A DNA stretch of 32,506 bases from Prolixibacteraceae bacterium (GTDB taxonomy: Bacteria; Bacteroidota; Bacteroidia; Bacteroidales; Prolixibacteraceae): assembly GCA_003457135.1 (NCBI GenBank), contig DMSQ01000086.1, positions 1-32,506 of the forward strand, in the 5' to 3' direction. The notes beneath the pieces are model-generated. The model did not search any database. It saw nothing but the letters and a program-made list of their open reading frames with translations, and was not told the DNA's origin. The position numbers and the translations under genes are program-made. Shown here piece after piece: positions 1 through 8,036 of this stretch. How positions within the stretch are numbered: position 1 is the stretch's first letter; every line of letters begins with the position of its first letter.

Positions 1-45
1 TTGTATGGGTTGATTTTTTTCATTCTTTTTAGTTTAGGAGACTAA

Positions 46-1305
46 TTAATTGTTAGGTTTCAGCGGAGCTACAATTGGATTGGCGATGCCATTCAAATCG
101 TAAACGATTTTGCCATCCCGTATGGTCATTTCACATTCAAGTTTTTGGTCAGCCTCAATCTTGTAGCCAACATAATCAAACAGTCCGAATTTCCCCTTCC
201 TGATATTCAGTATCGCAACATCAGCGAATGAACCAACCGAAAGGTTTCCTAATTCTTCGTGCCTTATTTCCCTGGCTGGATTCCAGGTGCTTGCTGTAAT
301 AACACTTTTCAGATCCATACCCATGGCCATAAATTTTGACATGGTGGTAAGCATATCCTTCATCGCGCCATTCATACTGCCAACATGTAAATCGGTGCTG
401 ATCAGATCAGGATAGAATCCTTCATTTATTGCCGGGATTGCCTGTGAGTATGAAAAGCTTCTTCCGCCATATCCCACATCGAAAACAATTCCCTTTTTCC
501 GGGCCTCCCAAACAAATGGCTTCAGTTTATTGGTTTGTAAATCTACCAGAAATTCCCTGGGTTTTAATTGTGCAAAACAGTGCGTAAAGATATCTCCCGG
601 ACGAAGATGTTTCATAAATAATTCTTCGATTGAAAGTGGAGGGTTACTTTCTCCGAAATCAATCATAACCGGAATGCCGCCTGCCTGATTGCCGGCTTCT
701 ACAGCCAGGTCAACCGGAGTCCAGACGTGACCTTCAAAATGAGCAAGTTTAATCCCAATGATAAGGTCTTTATATTTCCTGGCGACAAGGGCAGTCATTC
801 TGGGGTCCATATCGTTGGCATTCTGTTCATAACCTTCACGCATGCCTTCGCCTACAATGTTTAAAAATGCAAGTACACGGGTTTTGGATTGATCAATGGT
901 CTGTGCTTTAAACGTGGGAAAAGTACGCCATCCTGAACTTCCCGCATCCACAATGGTTGTAATACCATTTCGAAACGTAAATCCATCCGGCTGAATAGCA
1001 AGATTTCCGTTTTCATACTGATGATCGGGCTCAACACCCCAAAAAACATGAGTGTGTATGTCAATTAATCCGGGTGTGACAATCCTATCCCTGGCATTTA
1101 CAACCTGAATGGCATTTTTCGGATCAATATTTTTTGCAACCAAAACGATTTTGCCATCATTGATAGCCACATCCATGACCTGATCAATGTTGTTTTTCGG
1201 ATCAATTACATGTCCGTCCTTAATAACGATGCTATATGTTTGCGACTGAACAGAAACTATGGAAAGTGCCAGTACAGAAAGGAGAATTGAGAGTTTCTTT
1301 TTCAT
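46..1305 (-). CDS. Exported amidohydrolase-superfamily metallohydrolase (deacetylase/dihydroorotase-like)
   Basis: Probable amide- or lactone-hydrolysing metal enzyme of 419 residues. Residues 1-22 are a Sec-type signal peptide ending near SVQSQ. A small N-terminal beta domain is followed by the TIM barrel. Visible active-site features are HTH at 84-86, K186 in IGIKLAHFEGH as the likely carboxylated lysine, H242 in FTHCF, and D305 in STDLH. At 214-217 the sequence reads MIDF, with Asp where I would expect a metal-binding His in EF_0837-type relatives. The start overlaps the stop of the upstream PLP enzyme by four bases, so the two are almost certainly cotranscribed and probably coupled in translation. 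In other bacteria, relatives of this family are neighbours of SelA-like PLP enzymes, which supports a joint role with acylated or cyclic amino compounds. Fold confidence is high. The substrate is unknown. Confidence 0.85.
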   Translation of the reverse strand: MKKKLSILLSVLALSIVSVQSQTYSIVIKDGHVIDPKNNIDQVMDVAINDGKIVLVAKNIDPKNAIQVVNARDRIVTPGLIDIHTHVFWGVEPDHQYENGNLAIQPDGFTFRNGITTIVDAGSSGWRTFPTFKAQTIDQSKTRVLAFLNIVGEGMREGYEQNANDMDPRMTALVARKYKDLIIGIKLAHFEGHVWTPVDLAVEAGNQAGGIPVMIDFGESNPPLSIEELFMKHLRPGDIFTHCFAQLKPREFLVDLQTNKLKPFVWEARKKGIVFDVGYGGRSFSYSQAIPAINEGFYPDLISTDLHVGSMNGAMKDMLTTMSKFMAMGMDLKSVITASTWNPAREIRHEELGNLSVGSFADVAILNIRKGKFGLFDYVGYKIEADQKLECEMTIRDGKIVYDLNGIANPIVAPLKPNN

Positions 1306-2537
1306 TTATGAATTTTTGTTGTTGCCTGCTGAAAAATCTCTTTTAACCGCTGGGCTACAATTTCAACCTGTTCGGGCTTTAACAATACCACACCGACACT
1401 CAGCACCTTGTCATCTGTTTTTTCTGCAATGTTGGCAACGATACCAGGCGTTCCATTCCTGAGGGCTGCAAGCAAATCCTGAGGCGTTATTTTTACCTTT
1501 TCCTGATCCCAGGTTACATGGAGGCTGGGAAAAGCATTCGCAGGTCCTGGTTCAATATAGGTTTCCCCTTTTACTCCTGAAATGGTTTCTATCCGCGATT
1601 TTATCCGCTTAGTCCGATCTAGCCAATCCTGCCACTCCTTCTCATGATCCCGTTCCAGGTAAGACTTCAAAGCGGCATACATGCCAAACATTTCTTCTTT
1701 GTTCACTTTCATCGGCCTGCCTATCGGGGCTTCATTGGGACTGTGATTGAGTCTCGCGGCTTCGATCAGGTCCTTCCGTCCGAACAATAGTCCGGCGCTT
1801 TGGGGACCGCGAATCATCTTACCTCCGGAAAAAGTGATCAGGTCGAAGCCCATCTTCTGGAATTTAAAAAGATTTTCTACCGGCGGCACATCTGCCGCAG
1901 CATCAATAAAAGTGGGTATCTGATGCCGTTTTGCGACAGTTAAAAACTCCTCATGGGTAATACTTGACTTTTCTGCCGCATTGAAGAACAGGGCCATCAC
2001 CGTCTTGCTATTGATGGCCCGTTCCATGTCCGCCGGGCCGTCAACTTCAACAATCTTTGCCCCTGTAGTGCTCACAGCCTGATCGAACAGGTAGCGGTGG
2101 CTTTTTTGCATGATGACTTCGGGCCGTGGTCCGAGAAGGTTAGGGAGTTGTTTGATCTTTGCCTCATCATTTCCGGTTATGGCTGCCGCAGTTCCTAGTA
2201 CCATTGCACAGGAAGCGCCGGAGGTAACCATCGCAGCTTCACAATGCAGCATCTCTGCAATCTTCGCCCCCACTTTATCCTGAAGTTCGTACATATTGGC
2301 AAAATCGTGGGACGTGGAATTGATGGCCTCCAACACCTCAAGCATCATCAGCGAGCCGGACAGAAAGGTCATTGTCACTCCCGCATTGATCAGGGGGGTA
2401 ACTCCCAATTCCTTAAATAAATCCCTTTTTGGCGTACGGGGAGCAGCAAAAAGAGACTTTGACGGGAAAACTCCTCCCAAAACTCCACCGGCAATGGGGA
2501 GTAATGTCAAACTCTTAATAATGTCTCTACGTTTCAT
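1302..2537 (-). CDS. Exported SelA-like PLP-dependent enzyme (ammonia-lyase/aminotransferase fold I)
   Basis: A fold-type I PLP enzyme of the SelA / D-glucosaminate-6-phosphate ammonia-lyase (DgaE-like) group, 411 residues. The N-terminus, with KRRDIIKS followed by a hydrophobic stretch ending near 32, looks like a Tat signal. K240 in TFSGGK is the expected Schiff-base lysine, D212 in FIDAAAD should contact the pyridine nitrogen, and the TSGAS region at 105-109 should bind the cofactor phosphate. Family knowledge suggests alpha,beta-elimination of ammonia from a 2-amino sugar acid or beta-hydroxy amino acid to give a 2-keto-3-deoxy product. It lies 12 bases after ridA and overlaps the amidohydrolase. 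Tat export would fit a protein folded around PLP before transport. Automatic names such as selenocysteine synthase would mislead here, since nothing nearby suggests selenium metabolism. The exact reaction is inferred. Confidence 0.82.
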   Translation of the reverse strand: MKRRDIIKSLTLLPIAGGVLGGVFPSKSLFAAPRTPKRDLFKELGVTPLINAGVTMTFLSGSLMMLEVLEAINSTSHDFANMYELQDKVGAKIAEMLHCEAAMVTSGASCAMVLGTAAAITGNDEAKIKQLPNLLGPRPEVIMQKSHRYLFDQAVSTTGAKIVEVDGPADMERAINSKTVMALFFNAAEKSSITHEEFLTVAKRHQIPTFIDAAADVPPVENLFKFQKMGFDLITFSGGKMIRGPQSAGLLFGRKDLIEAARLNHSPNEAPIGRPMKVNKEEMFGMYAALKSYLERDHEKEWQDWLDRTKRIKSRIETISGVKGETYIEPGPANAFPSLHVTWDQEKVKITPQDLLAALRNGTPGIVANIAEKTDDKVLSVGVVLLKPEQVEIVAQRLKEIFQQATTKIHK

Positions 2538-2549
2538 AATTTTGCTCCT

Positions 2550-3014
2550 TTAGACATAGGCAATACAGTCCATCTCAACCAGCGAATCGCCCGGTACGCC
2601 TCCTTTGGCTACAGCTACTGTAGTACGAACGGGTGGTTTCATGCCAAAACGGCCTCTATACACTTCATTCATTCCCTTGTAGTCGGCTATATCATTCAGA
2701 AATACGCTCACTTTTAAAACTTTTTCCATTGATGATCCAGCCTTGATCAATTCATTCTCCAATTCTTTGAGTACAATTTCGGTATGCGCTTTTATTTCAA
2801 ATGGCGCAACATGAGCCCCTTTGCCGGCAACAAATACAAGGTTGCCGAATTTGGTGGAACCCGAAAACAAGGGTGCATCCTGAAAGCTGGTTACATTCAG
2901 GGCTTCCTTCTCTTCAGTAGATATAGTTTTTGCATTGGCAGCCAATCCAAGTCCGGCTATACCTAACACAGAGCCAAGCATTTTTTTTATTACTGATCTT
3001 CTTTCAGTTTTCAT
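2550..3014 (-). CDS. Exported RidA (YjgF/YER057c/UK114) family enamine/imine deaminase
   Basis: RidA-fold protein of 154 residues. About 28 residues form a Tat-like leader (TERRSVIKK and then a hydrophobic segment ending LAANA), followed by a normal RidA domain of about 120 residues. R130 in PPVRTTVAVA and E147 in LVEMDCIA match the conserved Arg and Glu of the active RidA subgroup. RidA proteins hydrolyse reactive enamine/imine intermediates released by PLP enzymes. Here the gene lies directly upstream, in transcription order, of a PLP lyase-like enzyme with the same kind of leader. The likely role is to speed release of ammonia and keto acid from that enzyme's product in the same compartment. 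Most RidA proteins are cytoplasmic, so the leader is unusual. Family assignment is firm. The partnership is inferred from gene order. Confidence 0.87.
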   Translation of the reverse strand: MKTERRSVIKKMLGSVLGIAGLGLAANAKTISTEEKEALNVTSFQDAPLFSGSTKFGNLVFVAGKGAHVAPFEIKAHTEIVLKELENELIKAGSSMEKVLKVSVFLNDIADYKGMNEVYRGRFGMKPPVRTTVAVAKGGVPGDSLVEMDCIAYV

Positions 3015-3052
3015 AGTAAATTGATTTTGGCAAAATATTAAACTTTATGAAA

Positions 3053-4537
3053 TTAACTCCAGGTCCGGTCATGAGAACGCTTTTCGTTCCATTCATCGGT
3101 TGGGGCAAAAAAGCTTTTGTCTTTAGCATGCAAATGCTCTTTCAAAACATCTTCATTTAATTCAATCCCTAAGCCAGGAGATTCAGGGACCGGAGCAAAT
3201 CCTTTTTTAATGATTGGCTTACCATCGGTCATTTTCACCAGGCTTTCCCACCATGGCAGGTCAACAGAATGATGTTCCAGCGCTAAAAAGTTTTGGGTCG
3301 CGGCGGCACAATGAACGCTGGCCATAAACGAAACCGGTGTGCCTGCCTGGTGCATGGCCATTGCGATACCGTGTTCTTCGGCATAATCGCCAATCCGTTT
3401 TGTTTCCAGAAGCCCTCCTGAAGAAGCTAAGTCGGGGTGAATGATGTCAACGGCATGGATGTCGATAAGCGGTTTGAAATTTTGCAGCAGATAAATATCT
3501 TCGCCGGTTAACATGGGTGTTTCCAGTGCGTCAGACAAGGATTTCCATTGGTCGGTATATTCCCATGGAACCACATCTTCCATCCAGGCCAGCCTGAATT
3601 TTTCGATGGCACGGCCTAAGCGGATACCATTGTTTAAATCGAAATGCCCGTAATGGTCAGTCGAGATCGGAATATCCCAACCAATGTGCTCACGGGTATG
3701 TTCGACCATTTTGACCATTTCCTCCAGACCTTTATCCGTTATTTGTATCTGTGTAAACGGGTGTTTGGTGTTTCCATATCCCATATAACTGCGAAGGTCG
3801 TATTGTCCCGAAGCTCCGTCCCAGAATTCATGATTGACCAAAGCTCCCGGAATATCCTTCAGCGAATTGATGGAAAGATCCATTTTCAGCCAGGTATAAC
3901 CCTGTTCCTCGATACGATACTTAATTTTTGCTGTTTGATCATCATGCGATTTACCTTCAGGGGTATCAGCGTATAACCTGACGGTGTTACGGTATTTCCC
4001 ACCCAACAACTGGTATGCCGGAACTCCGTAGGCTTTACCGACGATGTCCCAAAGCGCCATTTCAACGCCACACACACCGCCAGCCTGCCGGGCCTGACCA
4101 CCAAACTGTTTAATGATTTTGAAAATCATTTCCACGTTGCATGGATTTAATCCGAGTATCCGGCTTTTCAGCATCAGCGCGTAACGCACATCAGCGCCGT
4201 CACGAACTTCTCCAAGCCCGGAAATCCCCTGGTTGGTATCAATCCGGATAATGGCCGTTTGACCAAGAACGCCGGTCAGTGCATAACGCATATCCGTGAT
4301 CTTTAAATCCGAAGGACTGGAAGAACGAGAAACACTTGAAGTAGTCTGTGCGATGGTGTCTTCGATGGATAAGTGCATAAGACCTCCCAGAGCAATTCCA
4401 CCAAGGGCAGTTTTTTTCAGGAAATTACGGCGGTTATTACTTGTTGAAGGGTTTTCAATTTCAGCTTTGATGGCTTCTTTTTCAGCGTTTTCAAGCTTTT
4501 TGTTTTGATCTGCTATTTGTTGAATGATGCTTTTCAT
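3053..4537 (-). CDS. Exported enolase-superfamily acid-sugar dehydratase (mandelate racemase/muconate lactonizing family), copy 1
   Basis: Member of the enolase superfamily, 494 residues, probably dehydrating an aldonate to a 2-keto-3-deoxy acid. A twin-arginine motif (NNRRNFLKK, R36-R37) starts a hydrophobic Tat h-region. It is preceded by an unusually long charged, helix-like 35-residue N-region with no alternative Met before residue 54. The mature protein has the N-terminal capping domain and then a barrel with K218 in WLKMD. Metal ligands are D294 in STDHYGHF, E320 in WMED and E346 in TGED, with H396 in AMHQAG as a candidate acid/base. The pattern resembles mannonate/galactonate dehydratase-type members, but specificity cannot be read from it. 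It lies 12 bases after an RraA-like gene. The SSPSDLKIT stretch just after the leader recurs in the second enolase-type protein, so the two probably share ancestry or a targeting segment. Confidence 0.85.
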   Translation of the reverse strand: MKSIIQQIADQNKKLENAEKEAIKAEIENPSTSNNRRNFLKKTALGGIALGGLMHLSIEDTIAQTTSSVSRSSSPSDLKITDMRYALTGVLGQTAIIRIDTNQGISGLGEVRDGADVRYALMLKSRILGLNPCNVEMIFKIIKQFGGQARQAGGVCGVEMALWDIVGKAYGVPAYQLLGGKYRNTVRLYADTPEGKSHDDQTAKIKYRIEEQGYTWLKMDLSINSLKDIPGALVNHEFWDGASGQYDLRSYMGYGNTKHPFTQIQITDKGLEEMVKMVEHTREHIGWDIPISTDHYGHFDLNNGIRLGRAIEKFRLAWMEDVVPWEYTDQWKSLSDALETPMLTGEDIYLLQNFKPLIDIHAVDIIHPDLASSGGLLETKRIGDYAEEHGIAMAMHQAGTPVSFMASVHCAAATQNFLALEHHSVDLPWWESLVKMTDGKPIIKKGFAPVPESPGLGIELNEDVLKEHLHAKDKSFFAPTDEWNEKRSHDRTWS

Positions 4538-4549
4538 CGTTTATAAGTT

Positions 4550-5482
4550 TTAGTAATTTCTTTCTTTCAGGTATTTATCCAATTCCTCTTTCGACATGGG
4601 TAATTTTCCGGGGTAATTATTCAGCCAGTTCAGGAAATCTTTTTTTATTTCTTCGGACCATTCACTGTCAATTTCGCCTGCCAGATATTTTTTTTCCCTT
4701 AGGCGCAAATGACCGAATTCGTCACGAAGTGCGGTTACTTCAGAAGTCAAAACGAGATCTTCAACCAGATAGGCCGGAATAAAAATGACTCCGAATTTTT
4801 TTGCCAGAACTACATCGCCCGGTAGCACGGTAGCACGTCCAACCCGAATTGGCGCGTTAATGGAAGTGAGCATCATCTGCATGATGTAGGACGGATCGGA
4901 TCCTTTGATCCAACCGTTAAAACCTTTGATTTCCTCCAAACCTTCCTGATCCCTGACAGAACCGTAAAAGATTACGCCTCTTTGCGATTTGGCATAAATT
5001 GAATTTCCCAGGTTATCGCCAATCAGCGTGCCATCGGCTATTTTGCCGTAGCTGTCAGCTACATAAACATCTCCGGTTGTCAGCGCATCAATGGGCCATG
5101 AATTGGTTCCGCCCTTTTGAGCTCTATTCTCAATTTTACCCTGTTCTTTTACCTGTTTTTCAAGGTCGGGCCGGAGTGGCATGTACTGGGCAGTCACCAC
5201 CCTTCCGGTCATAGCTTCTTCAGGATGAATGATCGTCCAGTCGCCTTCGAACTGGTTCTGAAAGCCTTTGTTGCGCAGTACGCCCCAGGCTTCTTCGATG
5301 GAGATATTCTTTAATCTTTCCAGAATGGCATCCGGTACTTTTGGCCTTCCGTCAGGAAATCGTTCGCCTTTCCATTCCGGGGTTAATGCTTTAATGTATT
5401 CGGGCGAAGAACCAACGCGCTGGGCATTGGCCATAAAACTTCCCAGAAAAATTGCTGAGATAAGTATTCCTTTTTTTAACAT
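4550..5482 (-). CDS. Exported RraA-like protein (HMG/CHA aldolase fold), copy 1
   Basis: RraA / dimethylmenaquinone-methyltransferase-like fold, 310 residues. Sec signal peptide at 1-20 (cleavage near MANAQ). The core holds GDNLG at 155-159 and GSVRD with R177-D178, the Arg-Asp pair used by class II pyruvate aldolases and oxaloacetate decarboxylases of this fold. Canonical RraA is about 160 residues. This protein has long N- and C-terminal additions, including a proline/lysine-rich block at 34-51 also present in copy 2. A role as RNase E inhibitor is unlikely for an exported protein. A retro-aldol or decarboxylase activity on a 2-keto acid made by the adjacent dehydratases is the better guess. 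It sits 30 bases after the copy-2 enolase gene and 12 bases before the copy-1 enolase gene. Confidence 0.82.
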   Translation of the reverse strand: MLKKGILISAIFLGSFMANAQRVGSSPEYIKALTPEWKGERFPDGRPKVPDAILERLKNISIEEAWGVLRNKGFQNQFEGDWTIIHPEEAMTGRVVTAQYMPLRPDLEKQVKEQGKIENRAQKGGTNSWPIDALTTGDVYVADSYGKIADGTLIGDNLGNSIYAKSQRGVIFYGSVRDQEGLEEIKGFNGWIKGSDPSYIMQMMLTSINAPIRVGRATVLPGDVVLAKKFGVIFIPAYLVEDLVLTSEVTALRDEFGHLRLREKKYLAGEIDSEWSEEIKKDFLNWLNNYPGKLPMSKEELDKYLKERNY

Positions 5483-5512
5483 GATATAAAAATTTAAATA
5501 TTTATGAATTTA

Positions 5513-6790
5513 TCAGACAAAGAACGGAACTCCCGGAGTGGCATATTTGCGCATTCCTTCTTCATTAATTTCAACTCCTACTCCCGGCTTTTCGGATAAT
5601 GGGATGAAACCATCTTTCACCATAGGCCCGTCGAAAGTTACAATCTCTTTGAACATCGGATCGGTATGAAAGTAGATTTGCCATTCCAGGATCATGAAAT
5701 TCGGAACTGAAGCACAGACATGGGAAGATGCCATTGCGCCAAGGTAGGAAGCCACCATGTGAGGCGCGAAAGGAACATAGTACAGATTTGCCAGGTTAGC
5801 CATTCGCTGGCCTTCGCCTAAACCACCGGCCTTTTGCAAATCGGGCATGATGATATCAACCGCCCCAATTTCGAGCATTCTTCTGAAACCATGGGCGAGA
5901 TAAACATTTTCACCGGCACAAATTGGCGTGCTGGTCGAGGTTTTGATGTCGAGATATGCCTCAACATTTTCCGCCGGAATGGGCTCTTCCAGCCACATCA
6001 GGTTCAAGGGTTCGAACCGTTTGGCAGCCTGATGTCCGGTTACCGCATCGTAACGGCCATGCATGTCCACGCAAATATCAATCTTCGGGCCAACTGCTTT
6101 TCTTACCGCCGCTATCTGGTTATACATCCGATCCAGCTCTGCAGGGCTGGCCGTCCAGTTATAAGTGTCATACTTGTTCGGATCGTTCGCTTCATCCACA
6201 TCAAACTTGACCGCGTTGAATCCCATATTAACGGCTCTCATAGCTGATTCCGCGAACTTGTCAGGAGTCGGTGAATCGGCCCGGTAGAGTGCTGTGTCGC
6301 AATACACACGTATTTTATCCCTGAATTTTCCACCCAGAAGTTGATAAACCGGTAAGCCCAATGCTTTTCCTGTCAGGTCCCACAAGGCGCTTTCCACAGC
6401 CGACAAGACAGCCACATACATGCCCGATTGGGCGCCTTCGAAAAAGCCCGATTTGCGAATGTCTTCAAAGAGACGATGAACATTAAGCGGGCTCTTCCCT
6501 TTGATTCTGTCGCCAAACATTTTCACCAGATGATAGGTGCCGGGAGTCGCGTCAACGCCTTCGCCACAGCCCCAGATACCCTGGTTGGTGTGTATTTTAA
6601 CAAACAGGCTATGCCCATTTCGGATGTAGCCACATTTTATTTCCGTTATTTTCAGATCACTTGGACTGGAGGAAAGAGGCGTATTCTCGATAGCAGTTTC
6701 CAATCCATTCCCAAAATTTGAAAGTGAAGTAAACCCTAAAGCAGCGGTTAGTGCACTTTTGGTTATAAAATCTCGTCTTGAATTAGTCAT
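5513..6790 (-). CDS. Exported enolase-superfamily acid-sugar dehydratase, copy 2
   Basis: Enolase-superfamily (MR/MLE group) enzyme of 425 residues. The N-terminus NSRRDFITKS plus a hydrophobic stretch is a clean Tat leader, here without the long extension seen in copy 1. Catalytic features are K195 and D197 in VKFDVD, then metal ligands D242 in VDMHGR, E268 in LEEP and E294 in AGEN, with H344 in APHMVAS as the general base. The KxD, DMHGR and PHMxxS pattern fits acid-sugar dehydratases (gluconate/galactonate type). The expected product is a 2-keto-3-deoxy aldonate, the substrate class for the FAH-fold enzyme at 16520-17353. The gene follows RraA-like copy 2 by 28 bases, so the unit carries two RraA-enolase modules in the same order. 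Specificity is not determinable from sequence alone. Confidence 0.87.
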   Translation of the reverse strand: MTNSRRDFITKSALTAALGFTSLSNFGNGLETAIENTPLSSSPSDLKITEIKCGYIRNGHSLFVKIHTNQGIWGCGEGVDATPGTYHLVKMFGDRIKGKSPLNVHRLFEDIRKSGFFEGAQSGMYVAVLSAVESALWDLTGKALGLPVYQLLGGKFRDKIRVYCDTALYRADSPTPDKFAESAMRAVNMGFNAVKFDVDEANDPNKYDTYNWTASPAELDRMYNQIAAVRKAVGPKIDICVDMHGRYDAVTGHQAAKRFEPLNLMWLEEPIPAENVEAYLDIKTSTSTPICAGENVYLAHGFRRMLEIGAVDIIMPDLQKAGGLGEGQRMANLANLYYVPFAPHMVASYLGAMASSHVCASVPNFMILEWQIYFHTDPMFKEIVTFDGPMVKDGFIPLSEKPGVGVEINEEGMRKYATPGVPFFV

Positions 6791-6818
6791 TTGATTGAAT
6801 TGGTTAAGATTAATTAAC

Positions 6819-7763
6819 TTACCATGTACGGGTTTTTAACAACTCTTTGATTTGTTCTTTCGGAACCGGTAATTCATTGATGTGATCGTTGAGCCAGATT
6901 GAAAAATCCTTTTCAATTTCGTCGGACCAACGGGAATCAATCTGCCCGGGAGTGTATTTTTGCTCGCGCAGGCGCTGATGTCCGAACATGTCGCGAAGCC
7001 TGACGATCTCCGAAGTTTTAACAACCTGTTCAGCTAAGTGAGGTGGAATGAAGATTACCCCGCCGTCTCTGCCCAAAACAACATCGCCCGGAAGTACCAT
7101 TGCCTTACCGATGCGGGTTGGTTTGTTGATGCCTATCAGGGTCGTATTTAATTCTCCGGCGGGATCGTTTAAATGATGCGAAGGATGATAACTTCGGACA
7201 AAGGATGTAAATGAACCCAATTCTTTCAGGCCGTTGATGTCGCGTACAGCTCCGTCATAGACAATGCCGTTCCCGGTTTTTGCAAAGATTGAATTGCCAA
7301 GATTGTCGCCAATCGTAGGGCCATCTTCATGGGCCCCGAATTGGTCCACAACATAGACATCGCCCTTTACCAACATGTCAATGGGCCACGAATTTTGTGA
7401 TTTAATCCGTCCATCCTTTTCGTGCCCTTTTTTGTCAATTGCCCTTTGAACATCGGGCCTGCCGGGCATAAACGTGGCGGTAAGCGCCCGTCCGACAAGT
7501 ACGCTGTCGGGGTTGATACACATCCAGCCATCGTCGTAAGCATGTTTGTAATTGGCGCCTTTCAATACGGCCCAGGCTTCTTCGAGGGTGACTAATTTCA
7601 TCCGCTTCAGAATTTCATCCGGCACTTTAGGACGTCCATCAGGAAAGCGTTCTCCTTTCCATTCAGGAGTGAGAAAAAGAAGTTCTTCTTTTGAAATTTG
7701 CTGAGCCAGACTAACAAAAGTCATTAGAAAAAGGAAAAGTGGTAAAAGAATTTTTTTTTTCAT
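6819..7763 (-). CDS. Exported RraA-like protein, copy 2; first gene of the exported-enzyme unit
   Basis: RraA-fold protein of 314 residues with a Sec signal peptide at 1-20 (ending VSLAQ). It carries GDNLG at 152-156 and GAVRD with R174-D175, as in copy 1. The two copies align end to end, share TPEWKGERFPDGRPKVPD near the mature N-terminus, and share an RLREQKY/RLREKKY block near the C-terminus, so they are clear paralogues. Differences cluster in the middle (about 175-215 here), where copy 2 has a His-rich stretch SYHPSHHLND that copy 1 lacks, hinting at a different substrate. It is the first gene after the susD terminator, so a promoter should lie in 7764-7993. I could not identify a convincing TAnnTTTG there. 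Confidence 0.82.
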   Translation of the reverse strand: MKKKILLPLFLFLMTFVSLAQQISKEELLFLTPEWKGERFPDGRPKVPDEILKRMKLVTLEEAWAVLKGANYKHAYDDGWMCINPDSVLVGRALTATFMPGRPDVQRAIDKKGHEKDGRIKSQNSWPIDMLVKGDVYVVDQFGAHEDGPTIGDNLGNSIFAKTGNGIVYDGAVRDINGLKELGSFTSFVRSYHPSHHLNDPAGELNTTLIGINKPTRIGKAMVLPGDVVLGRDGGVIFIPPHLAEQVVKTSEIVRLRDMFGHQRLREQKYTPGQIDSRWSDEIEKDFSIWLNDHINELPVPKEQIKELLKTRTW

Positions 7764-7810
7764 CAGGGTATAGTTTGTCTATTGGTTGACAGATTGAAAA
7801 ACTGTTTAAA

Positions 7811-7962
7811 TTTCCCGTAGGGAAAATCTGTCGGTAGAAATGTCGATTTAGAGCGATGGATTATCCGCTGCCCGCCGTTTGATGGCCTGGCAATGGCAGG
7901 CGTACGGGACAAAAGACATATATGTTTTCATGAATTCTACCGACCTTTAGTTCCTAACGGAA
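7811..7962. repeat. MITE-like or REP-like element with terminal inverted repeats
   Basis: A stretch of about 152 bases bounded by imperfect inverted arms of about 28 bases. The left arm (7812-7839) contains TTCCCGTAGGGAA then GTCGGTAGAA. The right arm (7935-7962) contains TTCTACCGAC then TTCCTAACGGAA. Each arm can also fold on itself (TTCCC/GGGAA and TTCC/GGAA). The middle has a further hairpin, GCCTG...CAGGC, flanked by CCCG...CGGG. No coding sequence is visible inside. It lies between the susD terminator and RraA copy 2, where it would sit in or next to the leader of the exported-enzyme unit. I see no certain target-site duplication. Its nature as a mobile or REP-type element is inferred from symmetry only. 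Confidence 0.6.
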
Positions 7963-7993
7963 CAAAAAAAATAACAGTCTCCCGGAATTTTAT

Positions 7994-8023
7994 AAAAAAT
8001 TAGTACCCGGTTTCCCGGGTACT
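7994..8023 (-). terminator. Intrinsic terminator after susD
   Basis: On the minus strand a perfect 9-bp stem (AGTACCCGG/CCGGGTACT, 8002-8010 with 8015-8023), a 4-base loop and a run of six T follow the susD stop codon by about 14 bases. It separates the sensing/uptake unit from the exported-enzyme unit downstream. Confidence 0.85.
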
Positions 8024-8036
8024 ATCTTTGTCAGAT

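Noticed and set aside
1302..2537. Selenocysteine synthase (SelA) annotation for the PLP enzyme
   Set aside because: Exported, shorter than SelA and in a sugar-acid operon; the DgaE-like ammonia-lyase branch fits better.
5834..6247. 137-codon plus-strand frame
   Set aside because: Antisense to the conserved barrel of the copy-2 enolase-type gene; no recognisable protein.
4550..7763. RNase E inhibitor function for the RraA-like proteins
   Set aside because: Both have signal peptides and large extensions and keep the aldolase Arg-Asp pair; their operon partners are sugar-acid dehydratases.
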